DNA of 64,000 nt from JBFMFH01 sp964481395 (GCA_964481395.1 CAYZYG010000009.1:1-64000); one strand, 5' to 3'; counted from the first letter of the stretch, positions 8,338 through 19,000 are shown. The notes: generated by a model not told the origin, from the sequence alone. Numbers and translations are program-made.

Positions 8338-8790
8338 ATGACGACCAGAGCCGACATTGACGGGTTCATCGCCGAGAAGACGCTGGCCATCGCCGGGGTG
8401 TCCCGAGGGGGGAAGAAGTTCGGGAACACCATCCTGAAGGAACTGCGGGCGAAGGGCTACACGATCCTCCCCGTGCATCCCCACGCCGACGCGGTGGAGG
8501 GTCTGCCGGCGTACCCGTCGTTCGCAGCGCTGCCGGAGCAGGCTGGCGGGGCCATCGTCTGCGTACCGCCGGCCGAGGCGGCGAAGGTCGTGCGGGCGGC
8601 AGCCGAGGCGGGCATCAGGCGCATCTGGTTGCAGCAGGGCGCCCAGTCGCCTGACGCGCTCGTCCTCTGCCGGGAGCACGGGCTGAGCGTCGTCCACGGG
8701 CACTGCATCCTGATGTTCGCCGAGCCCGCAGGGCTTCCTCACCGCATCCACCGGTGGATCTGGCAGATCATCCGAAAGGTCCCGGCCTGA
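8338..8790 (+). CDS. CoA-binding domain protein (YccU-like)
   Basis: 150 residues, a single Rossmann-type CoA-binding domain as in the N-terminal part of succinyl-CoA synthetase α. The motif set is AIAGVSRGGKKFGN, GYTILPVHPHAD, IVCVPPAEAAKVV and a final IRRIWLQQGAQS. The stand-alone family (YccU type) binds CoA or acyl-CoA; its exact role is not known. Start at 8338 is set by AGGTGGAGG 2-10 nt upstream. The stop overlaps the start of the DASS transporter gene (TGATG), so the two are translationally coupled and may share an acyl-CoA/dicarboxylate context. Confidence 0.85.
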   Translation: MTTRADIDGFIAEKTLAIAGVSRGGKKFGNTILKELRAKGYTILPVHPHADAVEGLPAYPSFAALPEQAGGAIVCVPPAEAAKVVRAAAEAGIRRIWLQQGAQSPDALVLCREHGLSVVHGHCILMFAEPAGLPHRIHRWIWQIIRKVPA

Positions 8791-10343
8791 TGACGACGCC
8801 GCGCAAGGACGATCCGCTCGACGAGGTGGTCGACGCGATCGAAGACGCTGTTGAGGACGCGGTGGAAGAACCAGCCCGCTACGGGCTGCGCCAGTGGTCC
8901 GGCTGGGTGCTCGGCCCGGCGGCGCTCGTCGCGCCGTTGCTGCTTCCGGCGCCCGCCGGTCTCTCGCCAGAGGGCTGGAAGACCGCTGGTGCCGGCGCGC
9001 TGATGGCCATCCTCTGGATCACCGAGGCGATTCCGATACCCGCGACCGCGCTGCTGCCGTTGGTGCTGTTTCCGCTCCTCGGCCTGAGCAACATCCGAGA
9101 CGCCGCGGCACCCTTCGCGAACCCGGTGATCATGCTGTTCCTCGGCGGCTTCATCATCGCGCTGGCCATGCAGAAATGGGGGCTGCACCGCCGGGTGGCC
9201 GTCACCCTGATTGGCGCAATGGGCACGCGACCACGGCGCATCATCCTGGGGTTCCTACTCTCCTCGACGGCCGTGAGCATGTGGGTCAGCAATACCGCCA
9301 CCGCGCTGATGATGCTGCCGATTGCGACGTCGGTCGTCGCGCTTCTGCCGACTGGCACCAGGCGCAGCTCCCCGCTGCGCGGATTCGGCACGGCCTTGCT
9401 GCTGGCGGTCGCGTACGGCTCGACTACCGGCGGCATGGCCACGCTCATCGGCACGCCGCCGAACGCGCTGCTGGCGGGGTACATGGACAGCGTTTACCAC
9501 CGCGAAGTCGGATTCGCCCAGTGGATGCTCCTCGGCGTACCTGTGACCCTCGTGACGCTGCCGGTGGTGTTCTTCGTGCTGACGCGCGTCTCGTTCCGCC
9601 TCGGCACCGCCGAGGTGCCTGGGATGAAGGCCCTGCTCGCCGGTGAGCGGGCCCGGCTCGGACGGCCCAGCCGGGGCGAGATCTCGGTGGCCATCGTCTT
9701 CGCGCTGACGGCGGTCGGCTGGATCTTCCAGCCGCTGGTTGCACGCGCATTTCCCATGGTGTCCGACACTACCGTGGCCATGGTGGGGGCCCTGGCCCTG
9801 TTCATGATTCCCGTCGACGCCGGGCGCGGTCAGTTCGTGATGGACTGGGGCGCGACGAAGAGCCTGCCGTGGGAAGTCCTGCTGCTGTTCGGCGGCGGGC
9901 TCAGCCTGGCCGGCCTGATCGAGAAGCACGGCCTGTCGCACTACCTGGGCAGCCTGAGCGGCGGTCTTCATGGCGTGCCGGTGGTGGTCACGCTCTGCAT
10001 CGTGTGCTTCCTCATCCTGATGCTGACCGAGTTGACCAGCAACACGGCGACCGCCGCGACGTTCCTGCCCATCGTCGGCGCAACCGCCATCAGTCTCGGT
10101 CAGAACCCGCTGCTGTTCCTGATTCCCGCGGCGCTGGCGTCGAACTGCTCGTTCATGCTGCCCGTTGGGACGCCGCCCAACGCCATCGTCTTTGGCAGCG
10201 GCCTCATCACGTTGCCGCAGATGGCCAAAGCGGGCTTCATCCTCAATGTCGTCATGGTGCCCGTCATCGTCGGCCTCGTGCTGCTGCTCGGGCCGTACGT
10301 GTTCGATCTGCAGCTGGGGGTGATTCCAGAATGGGTGAAGTAG
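8790..10343 (+). CDS. DASS/SLC13 family anion:sodium symporter
   Basis: 517-residue membrane transporter of the divalent anion/Na+ symporter family, which imports C4-dicarboxylates, citrate, sulfate or phosphate with sodium. The two SNT signature motifs that bind Na+ and substrate are present (WVSNTATALMMLP and ELTSNTATAATFLP). Each repeat also has its GTPPNA motif (IGTPPNALLAGYM and VGTPPNAIVFGSG), matching the inverted-repeat architecture. A 40-residue acidic cytosolic head (DEVVDAIEDAVEDAVEE) precedes the first helix. Start at 8790 overlaps the upstream gene's stop by one base; another in-frame ATG at 8754 lies inside that gene. The substrate cannot be assigned. The stop codon abuts a heptamer remnant and the truncated aminotransferase. 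Confidence 0.92.
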   Translation: MTTPRKDDPLDEVVDAIEDAVEDAVEEPARYGLRQWSGWVLGPAALVAPLLLPAPAGLSPEGWKTAGAGALMAILWITEAIPIPATALLPLVLFPLLGLSNIRDAAAPFANPVIMLFLGGFIIALAMQKWGLHRRVAVTLIGAMGTRPRRIILGFLLSSTAVSMWVSNTATALMMLPIATSVVALLPTGTRRSSPLRGFGTALLLAVAYGSTTGGMATLIGTPPNALLAGYMDSVYHREVGFAQWMLLGVPVTLVTLPVVFFVLTRVSFRLGTAEVPGMKALLAGERARLGRPSRGEISVAIVFALTAVGWIFQPLVARAFPMVSDTTVAMVGALALFMIPVDAGRGQFVMDWGATKSLPWEVLLLFGGGLSLAGLIEKHGLSHYLGSLSGGLHGVPVVVTLCIVCFLILMLTELTSNTATAATFLPIVGATAISLGQNPLLFLIPAALASNCSFMLPVGTPPNAIVFGSGLITLPQMAKAGFILNVVMVPVIVGLVLLLGPYVFDLQLGVIPEWVK

Positions 10344-10353
10344 GAAGACAGTA
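10343..10353 (+). repeat. Heptamer remnant (GGAAGACAGTAG) at a gene-truncation junction
   Basis: A GAAGACA unit plus the start of a GTAG unit directly after the stop of the transporter gene. Aminotransferase-like coding sequence begins at once behind it (10356). The repeat therefore marks the breakpoint. Confidence 0.6.
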
Positions 10354-11438
10354 GCCTTGAGAACGGCTACTCCAGCCCTGAACCGGCGGGCACCTTCGAG
10401 GCGTTCCAGCGGCACCAGCAGAGCATTAACAACGGCCTGTCGTTCTACATGCGCCGGAAGAAAGCGGCCGACGACGTGGCGGTGAAGGCGCAACTGGCGC
10501 AACTGGCCGGCGTGCCGCCTGACGAGATCGTGATCACCCGTAACACCACCGAGTCGCTGGGCACGGTGACCCACGGCATCGACCTCGCGCCGGGGGACGA
10601 GGCGGTGATGTGCAACCAGGACTACGGTTCGATGCTGGAGCAGTTCCGCCAGCAGTCGAAGCGCCGCGGGCTCAAGTGCGTCGAGATCGCCATTCCGCTG
10701 CACCTAAAGGACGACCAGGAAATGGTCGACACCTACGCGGCGGCGATGACGCCGCGCACGAAGCTGCTGCTCGTGTCCCACATGGTGAACATCACCGGGC
10801 AGATCCTGCCCGTGCGCAAGATCGCCGACATGGCCCACGCGCGGGGCGTTTCGGTGATCGTGGACGCGGCGCACTCGTTCGCCCACCTGAACTTCACGAT
10901 TCCCGAGCTGGACGGCGACTTCTTCGGCGCGAGTCTGCACAAGTGGCTGTGTACGCCGCTCGGCGCCGGCATCCTGCACATCAAGAAGGATCGGATCAAG
11001 GACGTGTGGCCGCTCCTTGGCGACACCTCTCGGCCCGCAGACGACATCCGCAAGTTCGAGCGTCTCGGCACGCAGCCCGTGTGGACGATGCTGGCCGTTG
11101 CCGACGCGATCCGCTTCCACACGATGATTGGCGCGGCGCGCAAGGAAGCGCGGCTGCGTTACCTGCAGCAGTACTGGACCGACAAGGTGCGCGGGTTCCC
11201 GAAGGTCTACCTGAACACGCCGACCGGCAACCGCGCGTGCGGCATCGCGAACGTAGGCGTCACGGGGATGACGCCGAAGGAGCTGGCGGACACGCTCTTC
11301 GACCGGTTCAACATCTACACCGTGGCCATCGACACGGTGGCCGTCAAAGGGACGCGCGTCACGCCGCACCTCTATACGACGACGGCCGAACTCGACGCGC
11401 TCGTGAAGGCGCTTCAGGAACTCGCCCGCCGGGCCTGA
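10344..11438 (+). pseudogene. Class V aminotransferase / isopenicillin-N-epimerase-like, 5'-truncated
   Basis: PLP-dependent fold type I enzyme. The catalytic half is intact: the PLP-binding Asp in VIVDAAHSFAHL, the Schiff-base Lys in ASLHKWLCTPLG, and ITRNTTESL for the phosphate. Reading upstream in frame from the first ATG (10449), clear family sequence continues (LENGYSSPEPAGTFEAFQRH) back to about 10356. There it stops abruptly at a heptamer remnant and the TAG of the transporter gene. Members usually have about 60-90 more residues, often including a Tat signal. No start codon exists before 10449, and starting there would drop conserved residues. The body has no internal stop, so loss is recent or a shortened protein is still made. 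The missing 5' part is not elsewhere in the window. Confidence 0.72.
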
Positions 11439-11656
11439 AGTCGCGCGGCGGGCCCGTCCGGCGCCACCCGCCCGGGCGTGGAGATGCTCAGTTCAGGAGC
11501 GGTCCGCATACCCGTCGCGCTTCAGGATCTCGGCCGTCGGGCCTGAGAGCTCGCTGCGTCGCTTCCGGCCCGTGAGGGCTGACAAGGAGGCCCGCCGATT
11601 AGGCGGGCTCGTTCCATTCTGACTCCTGACTCCTGACTCCTGAATTCTGTCCTGAT
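11439..11656. other. Spacer with coding remnant, hairpin and heptamers
   Basis: Between converging genes. On the minus strand 11502-11546 reads PTAEILKRDGYADRS followed by a stop, which looks like the end of a lost gene; I cannot name it. A hairpin CCCGCC-GATTA-GGCGGG (11591-11607) lies next to a heptamer array (11619-11650). Confidence 0.4.
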
Positions 11657-11657
11657 T
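11591..11657 (-). repeat. Heptamer array (TGACTCC x3) with GC hairpin
   Basis: Three TGACTCC units (11620-11640) plus degenerate TGAATTC/TGTCCTGATTC to 11657, ending at the stop codon of the tricorn-like gene. Read on the minus strand it is GGAGTCA repeats followed by GAATGGAACGAGCC and the hairpin CCCGCCTAATCGGCGGG. This is the same order, heptamers then hairpin, as at 1138 and 3571. Confidence 0.85.
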
Positions 11658-14600
11658 CAACGAACCTGCTTGAGCAATTCCGCGACGGCGGTCTCGAGCT
11701 GCTGGTCCTTGCCCGCGCTCATCACGGCGAACTCGTTCATCACCGTGATGTCGGGCTCGGTCTGGCGGTTCTCGAGGTACTGGCCCGCCATGTTCTTTAC
11801 GCCGAGCGGCGGAACGCCCCAGCGTGTGCTGCCGTCCTGGAGCGACTCCCAGCCGGCGAAGGTGCACGTGCCCGGGACGGGCATGCCGACCAGCTTGCCG
11901 ATGCCGAGCACCTTGTAGGTGTCGGCGTAGCAGTGGCCGTCGCTGTAGTTGGCTTCGTTGGCCAGCGAGATGCTCGGCTTGGTCCAGCGGAAGTTCGGCT
12001 CGAAACCGTTGCTGCGCGTATCGTTCGTGTAGTCGAAGAATCGCTTGCCGCTGAGGAACATCGCGAGGTCGGCCACCAGGTCTCCGCCGCCGTTGAAGCG
12101 CGTGTCGACCACGAGCCCCTTCCGCGTGGCGAACTTGCCCATGGCCTCCTCGAAGGTGGTGCGGTAGGCGCCGTCGTTCATGCCCGGCACGTGGATGTAG
12201 CCGAGTTGGCCGTTGCTGAGGCGGTCCACCTCTTCCTGGTTGCGGCGGACCCAACGCGTGTACAGCAGCCTGTTCTCATCCCCGAGCGAAACGGGCGAGA
12301 CGACGATCTCCCGTCTCGTGTCGCCCTCGACAATCACGAGCAGCGTCTTCCTGCCGGCCTTTCGATTCAGATACCGCGCCGGATCCCTGTCGGGCGCGAT
12401 CGTCTCGCCGTCGATCGACTCGATGATCGCGCCCGGCTTGACGTTCATCCCCGCCTTGTCGAGCGGGCCGTTCCTGATCACCTCGACGACCTTGATGCCT
12501 GGGCCGGCGTACGCCTGGTCGTAGAAGATGCCCAGCGACGCCGTGGCATCGCCTTCGGAGCCGGATTGGCTGTAGCGGGCGCCGCTGTGGCTGACGTTGA
12601 GTTCTCCCAGCATCTCGCTGAGGACCTCCGCGAACTCGTACCCGTTGCCCACGTGCGGCAGGTACTTCTGATAGACGGGCTTGAGGCCGTCCCAGTCGAT
12701 GCCGTGGTAGCCCGCCGTGTAGAACGTCTGCTTCGTGCGCCGCCAGACGTGCTCGAACATGAACGCCCGCTCGCCGGCGGTATCGAGGGTCATCTCGCCC
12801 TTGATGGCGATGCTCTCGCGCTTGCCGCCGGCCGGATCGATCTTCGAGAGGCTCCCGTCGGCCAGCAGGAAGATGTTCTTCTGGTCCTTGTCCCACGCCA
12901 GACTCCCGCCGTTGGCGTTGAGGGTGACCAGCATCTTCGTTTCCCGCGTGCGGAGCGTGGTCGTCCAGAGGTTCATGCCGCGCTCGAATCGGGCGAGGTA
13001 GTAGAGCGTCTCCCCGTCCTTGCTGACGAGCGCGTCGCCGAGAGACGAGGAGTGAATCGTCAGACGGGCCTTCCGCAGATCGAGGCCGTCGAACTCGATG
13101 TCGATGCCCTCGGGCTTCGCCTCGGTCTTCTCGTCCTTGGCGGCTTCCTTCTTCGCGGCGTCGGCCTTCTCCTTGTCCTTCTTCTCCTCGGCTTCCTTGA
13201 CGAGGGCGAAGTCCTCCTTGCTCAACCGGAAGCGGTCCCAGGCTTCCTGGGTGAAGAACATTCCGTAGACGTCGGCCTGCGCGCTGCCCGACTGGGCCAC
13301 CGACTTGAGGCCGTCGCGGTTGCTGAACCACAGCATGGCCTTGCCGCCGAGCACCCACTTGGCGCGCCGGTCGTGAAACCCGCTCTCGGTCAGGTTGATG
13401 ACCTTGCCCTTGCCGTCGGTGCTGACGAGACCGACCTCTCCGGGTGCGAGCCCCGGGACCGCGTAGTCGAAGAGGATCCACTTGCCGTCCGGGCTCCACT
13501 GGAAATACTGGTCCGCGTCGGAACCGGAATAGAGATGGTCGTTCGTCAGCAGCGTCCGGCTCTGCTTCGTCTCGACGTTGTAGACCTTGAGCGTCGTCCG
13601 GTTTTCGACGTAGGCGATCTCCTTGCCGTCGGGCGAGAACTCGGGCTGGTAGTTCTCGTGCTCGTTGGCGATGAGCGGCGTCTCCTTGATGATGGTGGAC
13701 GCGTAGAAGTAGGGCTCCTCATCGCGGGCGCGCCGGGCCTCCATGATGCGCCAGCGGTTGCCGCGCTCGGAGGCGTACACCAGCGCCTTACCGTCCGGCG
13801 AGAACGTCAGGCCGCGTTCCTGCTCTGGCGTGCTGGTGATGCGCTTGGTGACCCCGCCCTCGACGCTGGTCACGAAGACCTCGCCGCGCGAGATGAAGGC
13901 GATCTCCTTGCCGGTCGGCGACACCGCCATCTCACGCGCGTTGCCCGTAATGGGCAGCACACGCTCGTTGTTGGCCCTGGTGTCGGCTGCGATGGTCACC
14001 TTGACCTTCTCAGGGCCGCCCGAACCCCGCTTCGTGTAGAGTTCGCCGTCCCGGCTGAAGCAGAGGGTGCCATCGGCCGCCGTACTGAGGAACCGGACGG
14101 GTACGCCCTTGAACGACGTGACCTGTTCCGAGCGGCCGCCCTGCAGGCTCATCTTGTGCACGTTGAATGTGCCGCTCTCCTCGCTGAGGTAGAAGAAGGC
14201 CTGATCGTTGTCCGTGAGCACGGGCGTGCGGTCCTCACCCGCGAAGGTCGTGATCTTCCGGTGGGTGCCGGCGGCGATGTCGTACACCCACACGTCGCGG
14301 GCGATGGCAGACGAGTGGTGCTTGCGCCACTCATTCTCGCCGCCCTTCTTGTCGTGGTAGAGGAAGAACTTCCCGTCCCGGCTCAGCGCCACATCTTCAG
14401 CGGGGGTCGTCAGCACCTGGGTGACCCGGCCGCCGGTCACGGGCACCAAGTAGAGTTCCGGCTGCGACCCGGTGGGGAAGCTCCGGTTCGTCGCGGCGTC
14501 CTGGCGCGCGGCACCGAAGTAGACGCTCTTCCCGTCGTTCGCGAAGGCGTAGGGGTACTCGGCGGCCGAGTGGTAGGTCAGACGCGTCGGTTCCCCGCCC

Positions 14601-14899
14601 TCGGCCGGCATCACGAAGACGTCGAAGTTGCCGTGCCGGTCGCTGGCGAAGGCGATCTGCTTCCCGTCGCGGCTCCACACGGGCATGTAGTCGTGGGCCT
14701 CGTGAGACGTCAGCGCGACGGCCGCGCCGCCGGAAGCGGGGACCCGATACAGGTCGCCCTCGTAGGTGAAGACAATCGTTTTCCCGTCCGGAGAGATGGC
14801 CGGGTACCGGCACCAGAGGGGCGTCGTCGGGGCGGTCGTGACGGGGAAGGCCGCCACGAAGAGGAGGCAGAGGGTCAGGACGGCTGTTCGCTTGGGCAT
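11657..14899 (-). CDS. Tricorn-like S41 protease with β-propeller and PDZ domains
   Basis: 1080 residues with a signal peptide (cut near VTTA-PTTP), so exported. Order: WD40-like/PD40 β-propellers (about 30-560, repeats such as AISPDGKTIVFTYEGDLYRV and PVWSRDGKQIAFAS), a Lys/Glu-rich linker (KEAEEKKDKEKADAAKKEA), a second propeller part, the tricorn C1 core (about 730-780), a PDZ domain (about 790-880) and the S41-type C2 core. The tricorn catalytic tetrad is complete: Ser770-His771 (NVSHSGA), Ser986 (nucleophile, EANYSDGHCYAD) and Glu1048 (QTEPDI). Tricorn proteases degrade peptides, with the propellers gating access. The exported Acidobacteria-type form probably feeds on extracellular or periplasmic peptides. 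It stands alone. Confidence 0.92.
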   Translation of the reverse strand: MPKRTAVLTLCLLFVAAFPVTTAPTTPLWCRYPAISPDGKTIVFTYEGDLYRVPASGGAAVALTSHEAHDYMPVWSRDGKQIAFASDRHGNFDVFVMPAEGGEPTRLTYHSAAEYPYAFANDGKSVYFGAARQDAATNRSFPTGSQPELYLVPVTGGRVTQVLTTPAEDVALSRDGKFFLYHDKKGGENEWRKHHSSAIARDVWVYDIAAGTHRKITTFAGEDRTPVLTDNDQAFFYLSEESGTFNVHKMSLQGGRSEQVTSFKGVPVRFLSTAADGTLCFSRDGELYTKRGSGGPEKVKVTIAADTRANNERVLPITGNAREMAVSPTGKEIAFISRGEVFVTSVEGGVTKRITSTPEQERGLTFSPDGKALVYASERGNRWRIMEARRARDEEPYFYASTIIKETPLIANEHENYQPEFSPDGKEIAYVENRTTLKVYNVETKQSRTLLTNDHLYSGSDADQYFQWSPDGKWILFDYAVPGLAPGEVGLVSTDGKGKVINLTESGFHDRRAKWVLGGKAMLWFSNRDGLKSVAQSGSAQADVYGMFFTQEAWDRFRLSKEDFALVKEAEEKKDKEKADAAKKEAAKDEKTEAKPEGIDIEFDGLDLRKARLTIHSSSLGDALVSKDGETLYYLARFERGMNLWTTTLRTRETKMLVTLNANGGSLAWDKDQKNIFLLADGSLSKIDPAGGKRESIAIKGEMTLDTAGERAFMFEHVWRRTKQTFYTAGYHGIDWDGLKPVYQKYLPHVGNGYEFAEVLSEMLGELNVSHSGARYSQSGSEGDATASLGIFYDQAYAGPGIKVVEVIRNGPLDKAGMNVKPGAIIESIDGETIAPDRDPARYLNRKAGRKTLLVIVEGDTRREIVVSPVSLGDENRLLYTRWVRRNQEEVDRLSNGQLGYIHVPGMNDGAYRTTFEEAMGKFATRKGLVVDTRFNGGGDLVADLAMFLSGKRFFDYTNDTRSNGFEPNFRWTKPSISLANEANYSDGHCYADTYKVLGIGKLVGMPVPGTCTFAGWESLQDGSTRWGVPPLGVKNMAGQYLENRQTEPDITVMNEFAVMSAGKDQQLETAVAELLKQVR

Positions 14900-15440
14900 C
14901 GTTCGCTCGCTGGATGATCACGGACCGTAGACGCGGTGTCACACCCACGCGGGTCCTGTCGCCGGACAGCCCACCGGTGCTCAGACCCACAACCATGACC
15001 ACGGCTGGGGGTCTTCCGCCCCGGCGGGCGCCCATCCGGCGCCACCCGCGCGGGCTGCGCGAACCGCTCCAGATTGTAGACAGTAGACAGTCGGAAGCGC
15101 GAACGCAAGTGGACGCGTCCGCGCAGGTCGTGCCGTGGTGCAACCCCGTGGTGCGACCCCCGGTCTTGTCCCGACTTGAACGTCGGTTCCCGAATGCCGA
15201 TCCGTACTTGGGGCAAGCGGCCCCTATCGTGCTGCTTGCCAACAGCAGATTTCGTGCGACTCGTCCAGTGAGTCTGCACACTGTTTGCGCCGCGGAGAAT
15301 CCTCCGTGCAATGTGCGCCGGAGGTCTTGACCGCCTGATGCCGGACGTGGAGGATGTTCATGCCGCGTATGTGCTGGCGTGGGGCGGTGCCCACTCTGGC
15401 CTGTTTTCGCCCGAAGTCGTGGCGCCGAACCGGTGAGCCC
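14900..15440. other. 541-bp intergenic region
   Basis: No credible gene. It holds the upstream region of the tricorn-like gene, a heptamer pair (15074-15092), and a 13-bp tandem duplication CCGTGGTGCAACC / CCGTGGTGCGACC (15133-15158). Base composition from about 15190 to 15300 is less GC-rich than the neighbouring genes. I see no tRNA-like or riboswitch-like fold. Confidence 0.5.
15074..15092 (+). repeat. Heptamer pair (TGTAGAC AGTAGAC)
   Basis: Two 7-bp units followed by AGTCGG in the middle of the long spacer upstream of the tricorn-like gene. Same subtype as the array at 6395. Confidence 0.75.
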
Positions 15441-16076
15441 TCACCGCAGCGCCTGTACAGCCAGCAGGAACAGGGCCGCGCCGGTGACGACGTGCATGAT
15501 CCACGCGCGGCGCCCCAGCAGGGCTGTCAGCCAGCTGAACGCCGAGCTGTAGCCGAGGTGGCAGACGAACGCCATCGCCACGTGCAGGAACGCCAGCGCG
15601 AGAAACTTTGCGGCGAAGCCGGGACCCGGCTCGACGAACAACGGGATGGAGCCCACGTAGAGGAGAGGCACGGCCGGGTTCAGCAGATTCGTCACGAGCC
15701 CCTGGCCGATCAGGAGCGGGTTCGAGGGCGCGGACAAGGCAGCCGCCGACGGCGGGGCGTCGGCCGCCGTGAGCGCACCGGCCCGTGCCAGGCGCCAGGC
15801 CTGCTGCAGGCTCCGTGCCCCGAGCCATGCCAGGCAAACCGCACCGCCCCACCTGATCATCGACAATGCGTCCGGTGACTGACGCAGCAGCGCTGCCAGG
15901 CCTGCGGCCGATGCCACGGCCCACGTCGAATTGCCCAGCGCGATGCCGGCGGCCGTCAGCAGGCCGCCCGTGCGGCCGCGGGCGGCGGTGTTGCGAAGGA
16001 CCACGGCCGTCGACATGCCGGGCGTGATGACGACCAGTGCCGCGACGCCGACGAACCCGGCCCAGTGCGCAGCCAC
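15441..16076 (-). CDS. LysE-family amino-acid/metabolite exporter
   Basis: 211-residue inner-membrane protein with about six hydrophobic segments. LysE/RhtB proteins export amino acids or small derivatives by proton antiport. The family motif near the N-terminus reads VVITPGMSTAVVLRNTAARGR, where the usual is TPGP; the second conserved segment is LLTAAGIALGNSTW. The gene starts 3 bp after the NRPS-like gene's stop on the same strand, so both are surely one transcript. The likely cargo is the product, precursor or excess substrate of that synthetase (inference). Confidence 0.87.
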   Translation of the reverse strand: MAAHWAGFVGVAALVVITPGMSTAVVLRNTAARGRTGGLLTAAGIALGNSTWAVASAAGLAALLRQSPDALSMIRWGGAVCLAWLGARSLQQAWRLARAGALTAADAPPSAAALSAPSNPLLIGQGLVTNLLNPAVPLLYVGSIPLFVEPGPGFAAKFLALAFLHVAMAFVCHLGYSSAFSWLTALLGRRAWIMHVVTGAALFLLAVQALR

Positions 16077-16079
16077 CCC

Positions 16080-19000
16080 TCACTCCACCGCGCGCGTCGG
16101 CGAGCCCGCATAGATGCGATCCGGCTCGAGCGCATCCCGCTTCATGACGATGCCCTGGGGCGCGACGAAGGCCCGGTCTCCGATGTCGGCTCCGTAGAAC
16201 ACGACCGTATGACTGCCGACTGAGGCGCTGCGACCGACCCGCACCTTGTCGATCTTCAGGATGCGATCCTCGAAGGTGTGCGCCTGCAGATCGCACGACA
16301 CGGTCGAGTCGTCCTCGAAGTGGAGCATGTCCGGATCGACGACCTGAGCGAATCCCGGTCCCAGCACGACGCGCCGGCCGATCCGCATCCCCATCAGCCT
16401 GAGGACCGCGTTGATGAGGAGCGTGCCCTCGAGCTGCGCCAGGACCCCCCGCGCCCATTGATTCCAGGCGACGTAGAAGAAGTCCCACCGGCTGCACCAG
16501 CACGACCACAGCGGATGCTGTCCGGAACGCACGCGACCGAGCAGCAGCCACTTCAGGACGACCGTGGCTCCCACGAGCACGCCCGCGGCGGCCAATGTCA
16601 CGGCCGGGGCCAGCACGAAATGTGAGAACGCGCCACCCACCCGCCTGGAGCCCAGGAACAGGCCCGCGTACCACAGGTACGCGATCAGGAGCGGCACGAC
16701 CGGCAGGCCCAGGCGCAGAGACTCCCAGAAGAATCTGGTCGCATAGCGCAGGGCGTCAGGGTCATGGGTGAGGCTGCGATCGGCGGTGACCACCTCACGG
16801 CGCGGCAGCTCCATGGGCGGCACGCCGAACCACGTGCTGTCGGTCCGGGCCACGTCGGCATCCGCGACGGTGGCGACTCCGATGAACAGGTCTGCCGGCC
16901 ACGCGTGGCCGGCGGGCACCACTGCGTGATTGCCGAGGAAGGTGCTCCGTCCGAGGCTCGTGTCGGCGATCGTCACGGTGCCGCGATGCCGCCAGGGCGC
17001 GCAGAAGTAAATACCGTCCGCGAAGAAGCTCTCGTCGCCAATCGACACGGTTTCGGGCAGGACGTCGATGATCGTGCTCACCTCGCAGTTCCTGCCGATG
17101 CGCATCCCTGCCAGGCGCAGCCACCACGGCCAGAACAGGCCTCCACTCAACCAGCGGCTGGCCGCGTCGACGATGCCCGTTCTGGTCCAGATTCGGATGG
17201 ACTCGGCGCTCCACTGGCTGACCACGCCGGGCGAGATGGGGCGTGTGAGCCGCATGACGACGCCCTGCGTGACGAGCCTCGCGGCCACGACGACGAACGC
17301 TCCGGCGATGACGATCACCACGCCGCGCGCCGAGACTGCCGGATGCTCCAGCCACGCCAGGACCCGCGAATCCAGGTCGGGCACCAGGGCCGCGGCAGCG
17401 ATCATCCCGAGGACGATCGGGATCCACGACGCCAACGTCGCCGCCGTGCGGCCACCGATGGCCAGCAGCGTGTAGCCGACTGGCCCGATCTCGCGTCCGC
17501 GCGTCACGTCTGGTGCCGGCGGTGCCTCGCCGGTCCTGGTCGCAGGCACCCCGGTCCACCGCTCGTGGTCACCGACGGACTGGCCGGCAGGCAGCCACGA
17601 GAGTGGTGCCAGAAACCCGCCGCGTCCGACCGCGCTGCCGGGGCTCATGCCAGCCCGCACGTCGAGCGTCGCGTCGGCGCCGATGTGGATTGGCCCGATG
17701 ACGACGTGGCCGTCCTCGCGCTCGACGAGCCGGGCGCCACTGTCCTGCGCGAGCGTGGCGCCGTCTCCAATCGAGAGCAGGTCCCACCCCCCACGCTGCA
17801 GGTCCACACCGCGGTGGATGTAGACGCGCTTCCCGATCTGCGCGCCGAGGCACCGCAGAACGAAGGGCAGCACCGGCGTGCCTTCGATCCACCGCCAGGG
17901 GATCGACTGCGCCGTGCTCACCACAATCCAGTGCCTGGTGTAGAAACCGCTCCACACCGGCGCGCGCGTGGGCGTGTACCGACCCACGGCGAGCCGCTTG
18001 ACCAGCAGGGTCAGCGGCACGGAGGCGAGGAGCCGTGCCAGCGTGGCGAGCACGATCACCACCGGCATCGCGGCGACCACCCCGACGAGGCCAACGTTGC
18101 TCAGGGCCCATGGCAGGATCTCGAACGCTGCGAAGGCCAGCACCGCGCCCACGGCGACGACTCTCAGCGCGAGCCAGACCGACTGGATCGTCGTCGAGAG
18201 AACGGGGCGGCCCGCTCGCTGGGGACCTCCCGCGCGGGGCGGCAACGTGGACAGCGCCGTGCTCTTCCGCGCGCGCATCCGTGCGGCGAGCGCGGCGACG
18301 GTCCGCGCCTCGTACAAGTCGCGGACCGTGGCCGTAGCCCCCCCGGCCACTCCCGCGTCACGCAACTCGCAGACGGCCGCCACGGCGGCCAGAGAGTCGC
18401 CGCCGAGATCGAGGAAGAAATCGTCGTCAACCGATAGCGGGCCGTCATGGTGGAGCGAGGCCGCGAACGCGGCCGCGACAGCCCGTTCGTCATCGGAACG
18501 CGCGCCGACGACAGCCTCACGGCCGTTGCCGTTCTCAGGCGGAAGGTCCGGCAACGACTTCCGGTCCAGCTTGCCGCCGACGGTCGTTGGCAGATCCGCC
18601 GTCACGCCGAACCGGTTCGGAACCATGTACTCCGGGAGCACGCGTCGGAGCGCGGTCTTCAGCGCGGCAGTATCGACCGGCCCCAGCGGACCGTTCGGGA
18701 CGATGTGGGCGGCGAGAACCTGGCGTGCGCCCGAACCCTGGACGCGGCACGCGGCCGCGCGGATGCCGGGCAGCGCCGCGAGGTGCGCCTCGATGGCGGT
18801 GAGTTCGACCCGATACCCGCGGAGCTTCACCTGCCCGTCGATGCGTCCCAGATACTCGAGGGCGGAATGGCCATTGCGGCGAACGAGATCCCCGGTGCGG
18901 TAGATCCGTCCGTGAACGGGATGGACCGGAAACTTCGTCGCGGTGACGGCCTCGCGACCCCTGTACCCGCGAGCCAGTCCTGGCCCGGCAAGGCACAGCT

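Noticed and set aside
11933..14917. A 994-codon plus-strand frame opposite the tricorn-like gene
   Set aside because: Antisense shadow of a gene with a complete catalytic tetrad and signal peptide.
15441..16674. A longer minus-strand frame through the LysE gene and the end of the NRPS-like gene
   Set aside because: It is Arg/Gly-rich and in another frame from both real genes, which have clear family motifs.
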